A DNA stretch of 64,000 bases from CAG-552 sp964516925 (GCA_964516925.1 CAZEXL010000004.1:1-64000), one strand, 5' to 3'. Shown: positions 16,462 through 26,207, numbered from the stretch's first letter. Notes: generated by a model from the letters alone, not told the origin. Numbers and translations are program-made.

Positions 16462-17505
16462 ATGGCGAGAGTAAAGACGTTACCGTCTTTGGTAATAGAT
16501 TTAAGCACTTTAACCCCGGCACAAAAAGAAATGTACGACTCCGTTACAAGAGAGTACTCTAAAAAAACGATAAACGAACTTAGAAGAATCGCTAAGGATA
16601 TCGGAGTGGAATCCCCGACGACGCTTAGCAAAAAGAAGTTGGTAAGAAGAATAGTGGACCGCGAGGTTGCCGCTTATCTTCCGCCCGAATGTTTGGAAAC
16701 TCCGCAAACCAGACTTACTAAGGAAATAGTCAATTTCGACGGCGAAAGAATAAAAGGATATTTAATCGACGAAGGAAACGGCGTGTATCGCATAGACGAT
16801 GTTGCCGTAGCGTTGGCAATAGTGCGAAAGTATAATCTTCGTTACGGCGATTTGGCGGAAGGCTTGGTAGTCAACGTAGAAGGACTGCGCAAATTGACGC
16901 TTGTAAACAACGTGGACGGCGAAAGCACGGATGCGCAACGAGAGTGGTTCGATAAAATAAAGGTTTCAAAACGTCGCGAGTTCGGCGCTATGATTATGAG
17001 CAACAAGGCTCACGCGCTCTTGCCCGACCTTAAAATGGGTGAGCGAATCATAGCTAAGGGGCTAACTATCGAGCAGGTCGTAGAGTTAAGCAAAGCGTAT
17101 CCGTTGTGTATCAATTTGTTTGTGGGCGTTCTTCCCGAAGAAACGGAGAAAATCGACCTAACCGACAAAAACAATTTCGTAATAAGTTTCGACAGCCCCA
17201 AAAAGACGTACGTTCAAACGGCTGCGCTGGCGCTTAACAGGGCGCAGCGTTTAAGCGAACGAGGCAAAGACGTGCTTATGATAATTTACGGATTTAACGA
17301 AATCGGAAACGACGACGTAGAGCGAGGAATATTCGGAGCGGGCAGGTGCTTCGATAAAGGAAGCATTACCGTGCTTGCCGACGTCGACACAACAAACGAC
17401 AGAAAGATTTTTGCAAGAGTCGCTACTCGCGTAATCGACGATATGAACAAATTTTCGGACGAAAAGGCGGAGATTGCGCCGCAAGACGACAAAGACAAAG
17501 AATAA
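16462..17505 (+). CDS. Rho-like protein lacking ATPase motifs
   Basis: A 347-residue protein whose layout follows transcription terminator Rho but without its motor. Residues 33-66 (KTINELRRIAKDIGVESPTT) form a Rho N-terminal helical domain. Residues 92-150 match the RNA-binding domain (GYLIDEGNGVYRID, then VRKYNLRYGDLAEGLV, as in Rho IRRFNLRTGD). The ATPase-like part follows: FVISFDSPKKTYVQTAALAL and RAQRLSERGKDVLMII align with the Rho STFDEP and ERAKRLVEHGKDV regions, and GIFGAGRCFDKGSITVLADV with FFGAARNIEEGGSLTI. The Walker A loop is replaced by GERIIAKGLTIEQ, the Walker B Asp by Tyr276, and the DERPEEV motif by VLPEETE. It cannot hydrolyse ATP as Rho does. It may bind RNA or modulate a true Rho. 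It lies 30 bp upstream of secA. Confidence 0.75.
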   Translation: MARVKTLPSLVIDLSTLTPAQKEMYDSVTREYSKKTINELRRIAKDIGVESPTTLSKKKLVRRIVDREVAAYLPPECLETPQTRLTKEIVNFDGERIKGYLIDEGNGVYRIDDVAVALAIVRKYNLRYGDLAEGLVVNVEGLRKLTLVNNVDGESTDAQREWFDKIKVSKRREFGAMIMSNKAHALLPDLKMGERIIAKGLTIEQVVELSKAYPLCINLFVGVLPEETEKIDLTDKNNFVISFDSPKKTYVQTAALALNRAQRLSERGKDVLMIIYGFNEIGNDDVERGIFGAGRCFDKGSITVLADVDTTNDRKIFARVATRVIDDMNKFSDEKAEIAPQDDKDKE

Positions 17506-17535
17506 TATAACGGCAAAAGGGAACAAGAGTAGAAT

Positions 17536-20289
17536 ATGGGACTAATATCATTTATAAAGGGCGGCGACAACCGCAAGCAAGTTAAAAAGCTGGAGGCAAT
17601 CGCTTACAAAATCGAAGCGCTACAAGAACAAATGCGAGCGCTAAGCGACGAACAGCTAAAGGCAAAAACGCAGGAATTCAAGCGCAGACTTACCGAAAAT
17701 TACGAAACTACGGACGATATTTTGCCCGAAGCGTACGCAGTCGTACGCGAGGCGAGCGATCGAGTTTTGGGTATGCGTCACTTTCACGTTCAGCTTCTGG
17801 GCGGCATAGCGTTGCATCAAGGCAGAATTGCCGAGATGCGTACCGGCGAAGGTAAAACGTTGGTGGCAACGCTTCCCGCTTATCTTAACGCGCTTACCGG
17901 CAAGGGCGTGCACGTAGTTACGGTAAACGACTACCTTGCAAAACGTGACGCCGAGTGGATGGGTAAAGTTCATCGCTTCTTGGGACTTACCGTAGGCGTT
18001 GCCGTTGCGGGTATGACGCCCGAGCAAAAGCGCGAGGCGTACAAATGCGATATTACTTACGCTACTAACAACGAACTCGGCTTCGACTACTTGCGCGACA
18101 ATATGGCGGTATACAAATCGGCGCTCGTTCAACGCGGACTTAACTTTGCGATAGTGGACGAAGTGGACAGCATTCTAATCGACGAAGCGCGTACGCCGCT
18201 TATAATAAGCGGAGCGGGCGGCAAAAGCAGCGATATGTATGCGACGGCAAACAGATTCGTGCGCACATTAAGGGCTTCGACCAATATCGACGACGAAGGC
18301 AAGGCTATCGAAGGCGAGGAAAGCAACGGCGATTATGAAATCGACCGAAAGAAAAAGGCGATCAACCTTACCGAACGCGGAATACGCAAGGCGGAAAAAT
18401 TCTTTAACGTGGACGATCTTACCAGCGTAGATCATTCCGAGCTTAATCATTATATAAACAACGCGTTACGCGCCGTGTACGTAATGAAAAAAGACGAAGA
18501 CTATATCGTTCGCGACGGCGAGGTGCTCATCGTCGACGAATTCACGGGACGCGTTATGATAGGCAGAAGATACAGCGACGGACTTCATCAAGCCATTGAA
18601 GCAAAGGAAAACGTGCGTATTCAAAACGAGAACCGCACGCGCGCAACCATTACGTTCCAAAACTACTTCAAGCTGTACAGCAAGCTTTGCGGTATGACCG
18701 GTACCGCCAAAACGGAGGAAACCGAATTCAGGGGCATATACGGCTTGGACGTAGTTGTAATTCCGCCCAACAAGCCGTCGCAACGTATCGACGAAAACGA
18801 CGCGGTGTTCCCGACTAAAAAAGGTAAGTTCAAGGCGATACTCGAAGATATCGAAGAATGTTACAAGGCAGGGCAGCCGGTGCTGGTCGGCACTACAACC
18901 GTCGACAAGAGCGAAGAGCTTAGTCGAATGCTGGGACAGCGTCGCATTCCGCACAACGTGCTAAACGCCAAAAACCACCAGCGCGAAGCGGAGATCGTAG
19001 CGCAAGCGGGCAAAAAGTATCAAGTAACGATAGCAACCAACATGGCAGGTCGTGGTACCGATATTTTGCTGGGCGGCAACGCCGAATATATGGCGCTTCA
19101 GCGTATGCGCGCGCATGGTATGAGCGAGGAATCGATATCCGCGGCTACGTCGTACTATCAAACGGACGACGCCGAAGTGTTGGAAGCAAGAAGAATTTTC
19201 AAAGAATATTACGATTCGTTTAAGGACGAAATCGAAAAAGAGAAGCAGGAAGTTATCGCAGTGGGCGGTTTGCGTATTATAGGTACCGAACGCCACGAAT
19301 CGCGTCGAATCGACAACCAGTTGCGAGGTCGTGCAGGACGACAGGGCGACGTGGGCAGTACGAAATTCTACTTGTCGATGGAAGACGATATGATTCGTCT
19401 TTTCGGCGGCGACAGAATGAAGCGAATTGCCGAAATCTTTAAACTGGAAGAAGATCAGGCAATCGAAGTAAAGATGCTTACAAAGGGGATCGAAAACGCT
19501 CAAAGCGAGCTTGAAGGTCGAAATTATCGTACTCGAAAGCAAGTGTTGGAATACGACGACGTTATGAACGTTCAGCGTCAAACGGTATATCGCGAACGCA
19601 ATCGAGTGCTTATGGGCGAATCGGTTCACGAAACGATTGTCGGAATGATGAAAGGGCAATGCGAAGCTATAGTGGACGCGTACACCAATCCCAAGCTTGA
19701 CTGGACGGAGTGGGACGTAGAAGAACTTAACAAAGAAGTTCATCGTAAGCTTTTGCCCGAAGAGGAAGAGTTCTTCACCGAGGACATTTTAAACAGATAC
19801 GATATAGACGAGCTCAAAGAATTTTTGTTTAACGAAATGCAAAGCGTTTACAACAAAAAAATTCAAGAGGCTGCGTCGATCGGGGTTGACTTCGAGGAAG
19901 TCGAACGCATAATTCTTTTAAAGATAGTCGATTCTCGTTGGACCGATCATATCGACGTTATGGATAGTTTGCGTCGAGACATAGGGCTTCAAGCGTACGG
20001 TCAAAAGGATCCCGTGCTTATGTACAAGCAGGAAGGTTTTGATTTGTTCGAGGAAATGAACGATAACATTCGCGAAAACACCGTGGCGTACCTTATGCGC
20101 GTTAACGTGGAAAAGGCGCCCAGCAAACGTGAAGATCAAAGCGGCGATCTCGTTATGGGAAGCGACGGCAAAAAAGTCGGACGCGCGCCCGTAACCAAGG
20201 CAAAAAAGCCGCGTCCTAACGATCCGTGTCCGTGCGGAAGCGGTAAAAAATACAAAATGTGCTGCATGTCCAAGGACGGCAACGACTAA
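17536..20289 (+). CDS. secA: Preprotein translocase ATPase SecA
   Basis: Motor of the Sec pathway; it drives secretory proteins through SecYEG using ATP. At 917 residues the length is normal. Walker A MRTGEGKT lies at residues 101-108 and the DEVD box follows (FAIVDEVDSILIDEARTPLI). The helicase-like second domain has TNMAGRGTDI and RQLRGRAGRQGD-type motifs (NQLRGRAGRQGD here). The C-terminal SEC-C zinc site CPCGSGKKYKMCC is intact. The ribosome site is weak (no clear GGAGG before 17536), so translation may depend on the Rho-like gene upstream. prfB follows after 9 bp, an arrangement common in Bacillota. Confidence 0.98.
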   Translation: MGLISFIKGGDNRKQVKKLEAIAYKIEALQEQMRALSDEQLKAKTQEFKRRLTENYETTDDILPEAYAVVREASDRVLGMRHFHVQLLGGIALHQGRIAEMRTGEGKTLVATLPAYLNALTGKGVHVVTVNDYLAKRDAEWMGKVHRFLGLTVGVAVAGMTPEQKREAYKCDITYATNNELGFDYLRDNMAVYKSALVQRGLNFAIVDEVDSILIDEARTPLIISGAGGKSSDMYATANRFVRTLRASTNIDDEGKAIEGEESNGDYEIDRKKKAINLTERGIRKAEKFFNVDDLTSVDHSELNHYINNALRAVYVMKKDEDYIVRDGEVLIVDEFTGRVMIGRRYSDGLHQAIEAKENVRIQNENRTRATITFQNYFKLYSKLCGMTGTAKTEETEFRGIYGLDVVVIPPNKPSQRIDENDAVFPTKKGKFKAILEDIEECYKAGQPVLVGTTTVDKSEELSRMLGQRRIPHNVLNAKNHQREAEIVAQAGKKYQVTIATNMAGRGTDILLGGNAEYMALQRMRAHGMSEESISAATSYYQTDDAEVLEARRIFKEYYDSFKDEIEKEKQEVIAVGGLRIIGTERHESRRIDNQLRGRAGRQGDVGSTKFYLSMEDDMIRLFGGDRMKRIAEIFKLEEDQAIEVKMLTKGIENAQSELEGRNYRTRKQVLEYDDVMNVQRQTVYRERNRVLMGESVHETIVGMMKGQCEAIVDAYTNPKLDWTEWDVEELNKEVHRKLLPEEEEFFTEDILNRYDIDELKEFLFNEMQSVYNKKIQEAASIGVDFEEVERIILLKIVDSRWTDHIDVMDSLRRDIGLQAYGQKDPVLMYKQEGFDLFEEMNDNIRENTVAYLMRVNVEKAPSKREDQSGDLVMGSDGKKVGRAPVTKAKKPRPNDPCPCGSGKKYKMCCMSKDGND

Positions 20290-20298
20290 AAGGAACAG

Positions 20299-21396
20299 AT
20301 GTTGGTTTTAGACGAAATAAAAGCAAGAATAAAAGCGTTAAAGGCGAAGTTCGAAGGGTGCGTAAGCGCATTCGATATCGATAAAATAAAAGGAAGACTT
20401 GCCGAGCTTACGGCTTTACAGGAAGATCCGGAGCTGTTTAAGGACCTTAAACGAGCACAAAGCGTAAACGCCGAAGCAAAGCAGCTTTCCGACAAACTTG
20501 CCGATTTGGACGCAAAAAGCGGAGCGATTGCCGAAGCGGAACAGTACGTCGAGCTTATCGAAGCGGAACCCGACGAAAGTTTGGAAGCCGAGCTTATCGA
20601 ACTTCTTACTAAGCTGGAAGCTCAAGTGGAAACGCTGCATCTTACCACGCTTTTACGAGGCGAATACGACGCAAACAATGCGATTTTGGCGTTGCATGCG
20701 GGTGCAGGCGGCACCGAAGCTCAGGATTGGACGCAGATGTTGTATCGCATGTACCGCATGTACGCCGAAAAAAGCGGATATTCGGTAGAAGTGATGGACG
20801 TATTGGACGGCGACGAAGCCGGACTTAAAAGCGTTACGTTTGCCGTAAAGGGGCTTAACGCTTACGGATTTTTAAAGGCGGAAAAAGGCGTGCATCGGCT
20901 TGTGCGCATATCGCCGTTCGACAGCAATGCGAGGCGCCACACGTCGTTTGCCAGTCTAGAGGTTATGCCCGAGATAGAAAACGATATGACCATAAAGGTT
21001 ATGCCCGAGGAAATCCGCGTGGATACGTTCCGAAGCGGGGGCGCGGGCGGTCAGCATATTAACAAGACGGACAGTGCGGTACGAATTACGCACCTTGCTA
21101 CCGGCATAGTGGTTACGTGTCAAAACGAACGAAGCCAGATTCAAAACCGCGAAACGGCGATGAAGATGCTTATAAGCAAGCTCGCCGAACTTAAAGAGCG
21201 ACAGCTAAGCGAACGCAACGCCGAAATTAAGGGAGAAATCAAAAAGATAGAATGGGGTAGTCAGATTCGTTCGTACGTGTTCCAGCCGTATACTATGGTA
21301 AAGGACCACCGTACGGGATACGAAGATCCAAACGTTTTTTCGGTTATGGACGGAAATATAGACGAGTTTATTTTCGAGTATCTTAAAAAATCCTAA
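20299..21396 (+). CDS. prfB: Peptide chain release factor 2
   Basis: Release factor that recognises UGA and UAA stops. The 365 residues include the RF2 signature SPF (RISPFDSNARRHTSFASLEV) and the catalytic GGQ (SGGAGGQHINKTDSAV) for peptidyl-tRNA hydrolysis. The reading frame is continuous from the start codon. The in-frame UGA and CTTTGA slip site used by many prfB genes for autoregulatory frameshifting are absent. Nine bp separate it from secA. Its stop abuts a dispersed hairpin that could terminate the operon. Confidence 0.97.
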   Translation: MLVLDEIKARIKALKAKFEGCVSAFDIDKIKGRLAELTALQEDPELFKDLKRAQSVNAEAKQLSDKLADLDAKSGAIAEAEQYVELIEAEPDESLEAELIELLTKLEAQVETLHLTTLLRGEYDANNAILALHAGAGGTEAQDWTQMLYRMYRMYAEKSGYSVEVMDVLDGDEAGLKSVTFAVKGLNAYGFLKAEKGVHRLVRISPFDSNARRHTSFASLEVMPEIENDMTIKVMPEEIRVDTFRSGGAGGQHINKTDSAVRITHLATGIVVTCQNERSQIQNRETAMKMLISKLAELKERQLSERNAEIKGEIKKIEWGSQIRSYVFQPYTMVKDHRTGYEDPNVFSVMDGNIDEFIFEYLKKS

Positions 21397-21437
21397 CTTA
21401 CTTTTCTTCCGTGAAGAAAAGTAAGCAAAAGAAGCTT
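21397..21437. repeat. Dispersed hairpin repeat after prfB
   Basis: Copy of the hairpin family: cttacttttctt / aagaaaagtaag with a short loop, then caaaagaagctt. It begins directly after the prfB stop. Confidence 0.88.
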
Positions 21438-21531
21438 AAGCAAAGCTTAAGTTGCAAAAAGGAAGCAAAACATTCTAACCTAATTCTAAATTACAAAAAC
21501 GAAACTTCTAACCATATAATCGGGGACGAAA

Positions 21532-22575
21532 ATGTACGAACAAAACACAAAGGCAAAATTCGATAAACTTAAAGGCGGCAATCCGATAGTAATGGGCATA
21601 GAAAGCTCGTGCGACGAGACCGCCGTAGCGATCGTTCGGGGTAGAAATATTTTAAGCAACGTGGTCGCTTCGCAAATCGAAATTCATCGAAAGTACGGCG
21701 GAGTAGTGCCCGAAGTGGCGTCGCGCAGTCACACCGACGTTATCGTGGCTTGTATCGACGAAGCGCTTGCAAAGGCAAATCTCACGCTTGACGAAATCGA
21801 CTGCGTAGGCGTAACGTACGGTGCGGGGCTTATAGGCGCGTTGCTAGTCGGCGTGTCGGCGGCAAAGGCGCTTTGTTTTGCGAAAAACATTCCGCTTGTA
21901 AAGGTCAATCACATTCAAGGGCACATTTGCGCCAATTATATCGACACCGATCTTAAGCCGCCGTTTATCTCGCTTGTGGCAAGCGGCGGACACACTACCG
22001 TGTACAGGGTAAACGGATACAACGACTATCAGCCGATATGCGCTACTCGCGACGACGCAATAGGCGAGGCGTTCGATAAGGTGGCAAGATTGCTCGGGCT
22101 TCCGTACCCCGGCGGTCCGCAAATAGACAAGCTTGCAAAGCAGGGCAATTCGACGATAAAATTCTATAAACACGAAAAGGGAGTAAGTCCCGACTTGTCG
22201 CTGAGTTATTCGGGACTTAAAACGGCGGTGGTCAATTATATTCACAACGCGCGCCAGCGAGGCGAAGAAATAAACGTGCCCGACGTTTGCGCTTCTTTTA
22301 CGGCCGAAGCGGTGGACTTGCTCGTGGAAACGACGCTGGAGGCGACCAAGCGCAGCGGACTAAAAAAGATAGTTCTTGCGGGCGGCGTGGCAGCAAATTC
22401 GTACCTAAGGTTCAGGCTTACGACGCAAGGACAGGCGCGCGGCTACGAAGTAACCTTTCCGCCCATGCCTTTATGTACCGACAACGCCGCAATGATAGCC
22501 ATGCGCGCGTACTTTTCTGCCGTGGAAAATTGCGACTACGCCGACATGTCGCTTAATGCGAGGCCAAACTTATGA
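21532..22575 (+). CDS. tsaD: tRNA N6-threonylcarbamoyladenosine synthase catalytic subunit
   Basis: TsaD transfers the threonylcarbamoyl group to A37 of tRNAs that read ANN codons, with TsaB and TsaE. The 347 residues show the ASKHA fold motifs: MGIESSCDETAVAIV near the N-terminus, the metal-binding HIQGH (H-x3-H) around residue 128, LVASGGHTTVY and the C-terminal LAGGVAANSYLR. The last bases overlap the mnmA start (ATGA), coupling two tRNA modification genes. tsaB and tsaE are not in the window. Confidence 0.96.
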   Translation: MYEQNTKAKFDKLKGGNPIVMGIESSCDETAVAIVRGRNILSNVVASQIEIHRKYGGVVPEVASRSHTDVIVACIDEALAKANLTLDEIDCVGVTYGAGLIGALLVGVSAAKALCFAKNIPLVKVNHIQGHICANYIDTDLKPPFISLVASGGHTTVYRVNGYNDYQPICATRDDAIGEAFDKVARLLGLPYPGGPQIDKLAKQGNSTIKFYKHEKGVSPDLSLSYSGLKTAVVNYIHNARQRGEEINVPDVCASFTAEAVDLLVETTLEATKRSGLKKIVLAGGVAANSYLRFRLTTQGQARGYEVTFPPMPLCTDNAAMIAMRAYFSAVENCDYADMSLNARPNL

Positions 22576-23660
22576 AAACGGTAGTAGTAGGAATGAGCGG
22601 CGGAGTGGATTCGTCGGTGGCTGCACTTTTGCTTAAGCAAGCCGGGTACGACGTTATCGGACTCTTTATGCACAATTGGGAAGAAGAGGATGGCGGAGCT
22701 TGTACCGCTGCCGAAGATTGGGCGGACGTTAGGGCGGTTTGCGGCAAGATAGGCATTCCGCACTATTCGATAAATTTCAGCAAAGAGTACGGCGAACGTG
22801 TATTCGCGCATTTTTTGGACGAGTACGCAAAGGGCAGAACGCCCAATCCCGACGTGCTTTGCAATCGCGAAATCAAGTTCGGCGTATTCCGTGACTACGC
22901 TTTAAAGCTCGGCGATTGCGTTGCCACCGGGCATTATTGCGATATAGGCGAGCGAAACGGCTTGCCGGCGCTTTTAAAGGCAAAGGATCAAAGCAAAGAT
23001 CAAACCTATTTTTTGTGCGATACGCGCACCAATCAGCTAAGCAACGTGATGTTTCCGCTTGGCAAGCTCGACAAAAGCGAAGTGCGAAAAATCGCGACCG
23101 AAAACGGACTCATCACTTCGGGCAAAAAGGATTCCACCGGCATTTGCTTTATAGGCGAACGCAAATTTCGTGCGTTTTTGGCAGAGTATTTGCCCGCAAA
23201 ACCGGGCAAGATCGTGGACGTAAACGGCAGAGTGGTGGGCAATCACGGCGGGCTTATGTACTATACGCTCGGTCAACGCCGAGGACTCGGTATAGGCGGC
23301 GTTAAGGGGGGGGCTCAACAGCGCTGGTACGTGGTGGAAAAAAATCTTAAGGACAACGTGCTCGTCGTTTCGTGCGGCGAGGGCGAAGAACTGCTTACCT
23401 ATGGGCTTAAAACCGAAAGTTTCAACTTTATAGGATACGAGAACTATCCTACGATATTCAGGTGCACGGCAAAATTCCGTTACCGCCAAGGCGAACAGGG
23501 CGTAACGGTAAAAAAAGAGAGCGACGGCGTAATCGTTAAGTTCGACGAACTTCAACGCGCGGTAACGCCCGGTCAGTACGCCGTGTTGTACGACGGCGAC
23601 CGTTGCCTTGGCGGCGGAGTTATAGGGCAAACGTTCGATAGTCCGATATCTTTTGACTAA
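22572..23660 (+). CDS. mnmA: tRNA-specific 2-thiouridylase
   Basis: MnmA makes 2-thiouridine at the wobble base of Lys, Glu and Gln tRNAs, using ATP and a sulfur relay. The 362 residues carry the PP-loop GMSGGVDSSV (residues 7-16). The catalytic cysteines are Cys97 (LCNREIKFG) and Cys192 (STGICFIGER), which form the persulfide/disulfide pair. The C-terminal beta-barrel domains are complete (YTLGQRRGLGIGG). It overlaps tsaD by 4 bp. Confidence 0.97.
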   Translation: MKTVVVGMSGGVDSSVAALLLKQAGYDVIGLFMHNWEEEDGGACTAAEDWADVRAVCGKIGIPHYSINFSKEYGERVFAHFLDEYAKGRTPNPDVLCNREIKFGVFRDYALKLGDCVATGHYCDIGERNGLPALLKAKDQSKDQTYFLCDTRTNQLSNVMFPLGKLDKSEVRKIATENGLITSGKKDSTGICFIGERKFRAFLAEYLPAKPGKIVDVNGRVVGNHGGLMYYTLGQRRGLGIGGVKGGAQQRWYVVEKNLKDNVLVVSCGEGEELLTYGLKTESFNFIGYENYPTIFRCTAKFRYRQGEQGVTVKKESDGVIVKFDELQRAVTPGQYAVLYDGDRCLGGGVIGQTFDSPISFD

Positions 23661-23710
23661 AAGTCACAAATCAAAAAAACGAATAATACAATGTAAGGAG
23701 ATTATATATA

Positions 23711-24751
23711 ATGTCAGTTCAAATCGACAAAGATTACATCTTCGAGGTAATCGAAGGACTTATGTCAATCGACAGTCCGTCAAGCTATTGCCGTAAAGCG
23801 ATAGAGTACGTGGGCGAAATCGCGGTAGAGCTTGGTCACGAATTCCGCATAACCAACAAAGGCTGCGGCGTTATTACCGTACGAGGCACCGAGGACGAAA
23901 AACGAGTAGGACTTGCCGCTCATACCGATACGCTCGGACTTATGGTTCGTTCGATAGCGGGCGACGGAACGATTAACTTTACCAAAATAGGCGGACCCAT
24001 TTTGCCTACTTTGGACGGAGAGTATTGCAGAATACATACCAGGTCAGGCAAGATTTACACCGGAACTATTCTCAGCAAAAGCCCCTCGGTTCACGTTTTT
24101 GCGGACAATTCCACTCGTCCGCGCGACGAAGGCAACATGTACGTGCGCCTCGACGAGGTGGTAAAATCGGCGGACGACGTTAAAAAACTAGGCATTTGCG
24201 TGGGCGACATCATTGCTTACGATCCCAAAACGGTCATTACCGAAAGCGGATTCGTAAAGTCGAGATTCCTCGACGACAAGGCTAGCGTAGCCTGCATTTT
24301 GGCAGCTTTAAAAACGATGAAGGACCTTGGTCAAAAGCCCAGATTCGATACCGAAATCTACATTACGGTATACGAAGAAGTCGGACACGGCGGCGCACCC
24401 ATGGGCGAAGGCTTGGACGAAATGCTTGCCGTAGATATGGGTTGCATAGGCCTTGACCTTAGCTGTACCGAATACGACGTTTCTATCTGCGCAAAGGACG
24501 GCGGCGGACCGTACGATTACGAGATGGTTTCAAGGCTTAAAAATTACGCCGAGGAAAACGAGCTCGATTACGCCGTGGATATTTATCCGTTCTACGGTAG
24601 CGACGTGGGAGCGATGCTTCGCGCAGGTCACGACGTTCGCGGCGCGCTTATCGGACCGGGAATACACGCTTCGCACGGTATGGAGCGTACGCACATCAAC
24701 GCGCTTATACAAACCGTTAAGTTGATAATGCTCTATTTAGAAGCAAAATAG
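23711..24751 (+). CDS. M42 family metallopeptidase (glutamyl aminopeptidase type)
   Basis: Cytoplasmic aminopeptidase that trims peptides with two metal ions. The 346 residues contain the metal ligands and catalytic residues of the M42 family in order: LAAHTDTLG, SRFLDDKAS, the catalytic pair in YEEVGHGGA, VDMGCIG, and the final GIHASHGMERTH. An inserted lid domain lies between about residues 85 and 180. A good ribosome site (aaggag) precedes it and an intrinsic terminator follows, so it forms the end of the transcription unit or a unit of its own. Confidence 0.92.
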   Translation: MSVQIDKDYIFEVIEGLMSIDSPSSYCRKAIEYVGEIAVELGHEFRITNKGCGVITVRGTEDEKRVGLAAHTDTLGLMVRSIAGDGTINFTKIGGPILPTLDGEYCRIHTRSGKIYTGTILSKSPSVHVFADNSTRPRDEGNMYVRLDEVVKSADDVKKLGICVGDIIAYDPKTVITESGFVKSRFLDDKASVACILAALKTMKDLGQKPRFDTEIYITVYEEVGHGGAPMGEGLDEMLAVDMGCIGLDLSCTEYDVSICAKDGGGPYDYEMVSRLKNYAEENELDYAVDIYPFYGSDVGAMLRAGHDVRGALIGPGIHASHGMERTHINALIQTVKLIMLYLEAK

Positions 24752-24793
24752 TATAGTTTTGCCAAAGCAAAGCGGCAAAAAACTTCAATTACT

Positions 24794-24826
24794 AAAGACG
24801 CAAGACAAAAAATTGCGTCTTTTTTA
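24794..24826 (+). terminator. Intrinsic terminator after the M42 gene
   Basis: Stem aaagacgcaa / ttgcgtcttt followed by a T run. Confidence 0.9.
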
Positions 24827-24847
24827 TTTTAAAAGGTGCAAAAAAGT

Positions 24848-24876
24848 TTGTAGGTAAGTTTGCTTTGTGGTATAAT
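24848..24876 (+). promoter_or_regulatory. Promoter of the flippase-like gene
   Basis: TTGTAG, 17-bp spacer ending tgtgg, TATAAT (24871-24876), an extended -10 like that of the rho-like operon. Confidence 0.78.
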
Positions 24877-24939
24877 CGTCAATACTTTCAGTCGGAGAAA
24901 TCTACAAAATTATCGTAAAATGATACAAGGAATTTACTA

Positions 24940-26133
24940 TTGAACAATCAATCCGAAAAACAAAACGTTCAGGCGGAAGAAAAAGATTATTCGGCGCTTG
25001 AATTCGTAAAACAGCAGGACAAGAAAAAGCGCAAACGCAATTCGGCGCTTTTGCTTATTTTTAATTTGCTCGTAATTGCCGTGATAGTGGTGGTCGAAGT
25101 AACGGGCAATCGTCAAAGCGTCGATATATCAACCGTGCTTGCGGCATGGAAAAAGAATTGGTATTTTTTGGTTGCTCTTTTTGCGCTCGTCGCTTTTTAT
25201 TACGCGTGCCTTACCGCAAAAATAAGTACGCTTATAAAGGGAGCCACCGGGCGAGCCAGACGCAAACTGTCGTTTTCCACGGCGGTGCTTGGTAAGTATT
25301 ACGACAACGTAACTCCGTTCGGCAGCGGCGGACAGCCGTTTCAGATGTTCAATCTGGGGCGTAAGCTGGACGTCGGACTTGCTACCAGCGTGCCCATTGC
25401 CGATTTTATAGTAAATCAGCTTATGTTTACGCTCATGGCGATAGCGGTGTTTATAATTAATCCCGCGGTTATGGACGGCAACGAGTTTTTGCGTATCGCC
25501 GCTTACGTGGGCGCAGGTTTTTACGCCGTCGTGCCAATAGCCGTTATCGTGTTTTCCGTTTTTCCGGGCGTAATTCGTTCGTTGGCTAAGTTTTTTTGTA
25601 AGGCGGGATACAAACTCAGACTTGTAAAAGACCTGGACGGAGCGATACTTAAGGCGACGGGCGGCGTGCAAAAATATTCAGATTCGCTTGTAAGCGTCGG
25701 CAAAAAGAAGGGCAATCTTATTTGCAACGCAGTGATTTCGGCGATAGCGTGGATAGCGCTTAATTCCATGCCGTATTTGGTTTTGCGTTCTTGCGGGGTA
25801 AACGCAGATTATTTTAATACCGTGTGTATGTCGTTTTTCGTGTATGCGGCAATAACGGTAGTGCCTACTCCGGGCAACGCGGGCGCGGCGGAAGGAGCGT
25901 TTTACGTTATCTTTCAATCGCTTTCGGGCGGATTTCTGTTTTGGGGCACTATGCTGTGGCGTTTTTGCGTATACTACTTTTCGCTTATTTCGGGACTTTC
26001 GGTTACCGTGTATCAATACTTTAAGGCGAACAAAAAAGAAAAGACGATTCTTTCGTCCGTCGCCGAAGCGGCAGTCGACGAGTGCGTAACGACGGAGTGC
26101 GACGCTAAAAAAGAACGGCGGACGGAAAAATAG
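24940..26133 (+). CDS. Flippase-like integral membrane protein (lysylphosphatidylglycerol synthase TM family)
   Basis: A 397-residue protein with about eight hydrophobic helices between residues 30 and 365. It matches the membrane half of MprF-type proteins and the YbhN/UPF0104 group, including NVTPFGSGGQPFQM-like (here DNVTPFGSGGQPFQ) and TVVPTPGNAGAAEGAFY, the best conserved motif of the family. The soluble lysyl-transferase domain is absent, so it is not a complete MprF; lipid translocation is the likely role. The start is TTG at 24940 with acaagga 9 nt upstream; no ATG fits. It has its own promoter and a strong terminator. Confidence 0.85.
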   Translation: MNNQSEKQNVQAEEKDYSALEFVKQQDKKKRKRNSALLLIFNLLVIAVIVVVEVTGNRQSVDISTVLAAWKKNWYFLVALFALVAFYYACLTAKISTLIKGATGRARRKLSFSTAVLGKYYDNVTPFGSGGQPFQMFNLGRKLDVGLATSVPIADFIVNQLMFTLMAIAVFIINPAVMDGNEFLRIAAYVGAGFYAVVPIAVIVFSVFPGVIRSLAKFFCKAGYKLRLVKDLDGAILKATGGVQKYSDSLVSVGKKKGNLICNAVISAIAWIALNSMPYLVLRSCGVNADYFNTVCMSFFVYAAITVVPTPGNAGAAEGAFYVIFQSLSGGFLFWGTMLWRFCVYYFSLISGLSVTVYQYFKANKKEKTILSSVAEAAVDECVTTECDAKKERRTEK

Positions 26134-26160
26134 CGCAAAATTTATACAAAATATTATATA

Positions 26161-26207
26161 AAAAACGACGAAGGAAAATCGCAAAGGCAAAATCCTTCGT
26201 CGTTTTT
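26161..26207 (+). terminator. Intrinsic terminator after the flippase-like gene
   Basis: Perfect 15-bp stem aaaaacgacgaagga / tccttcgtcgttttt. It is symmetric and could work in both directions. Confidence 0.92.
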
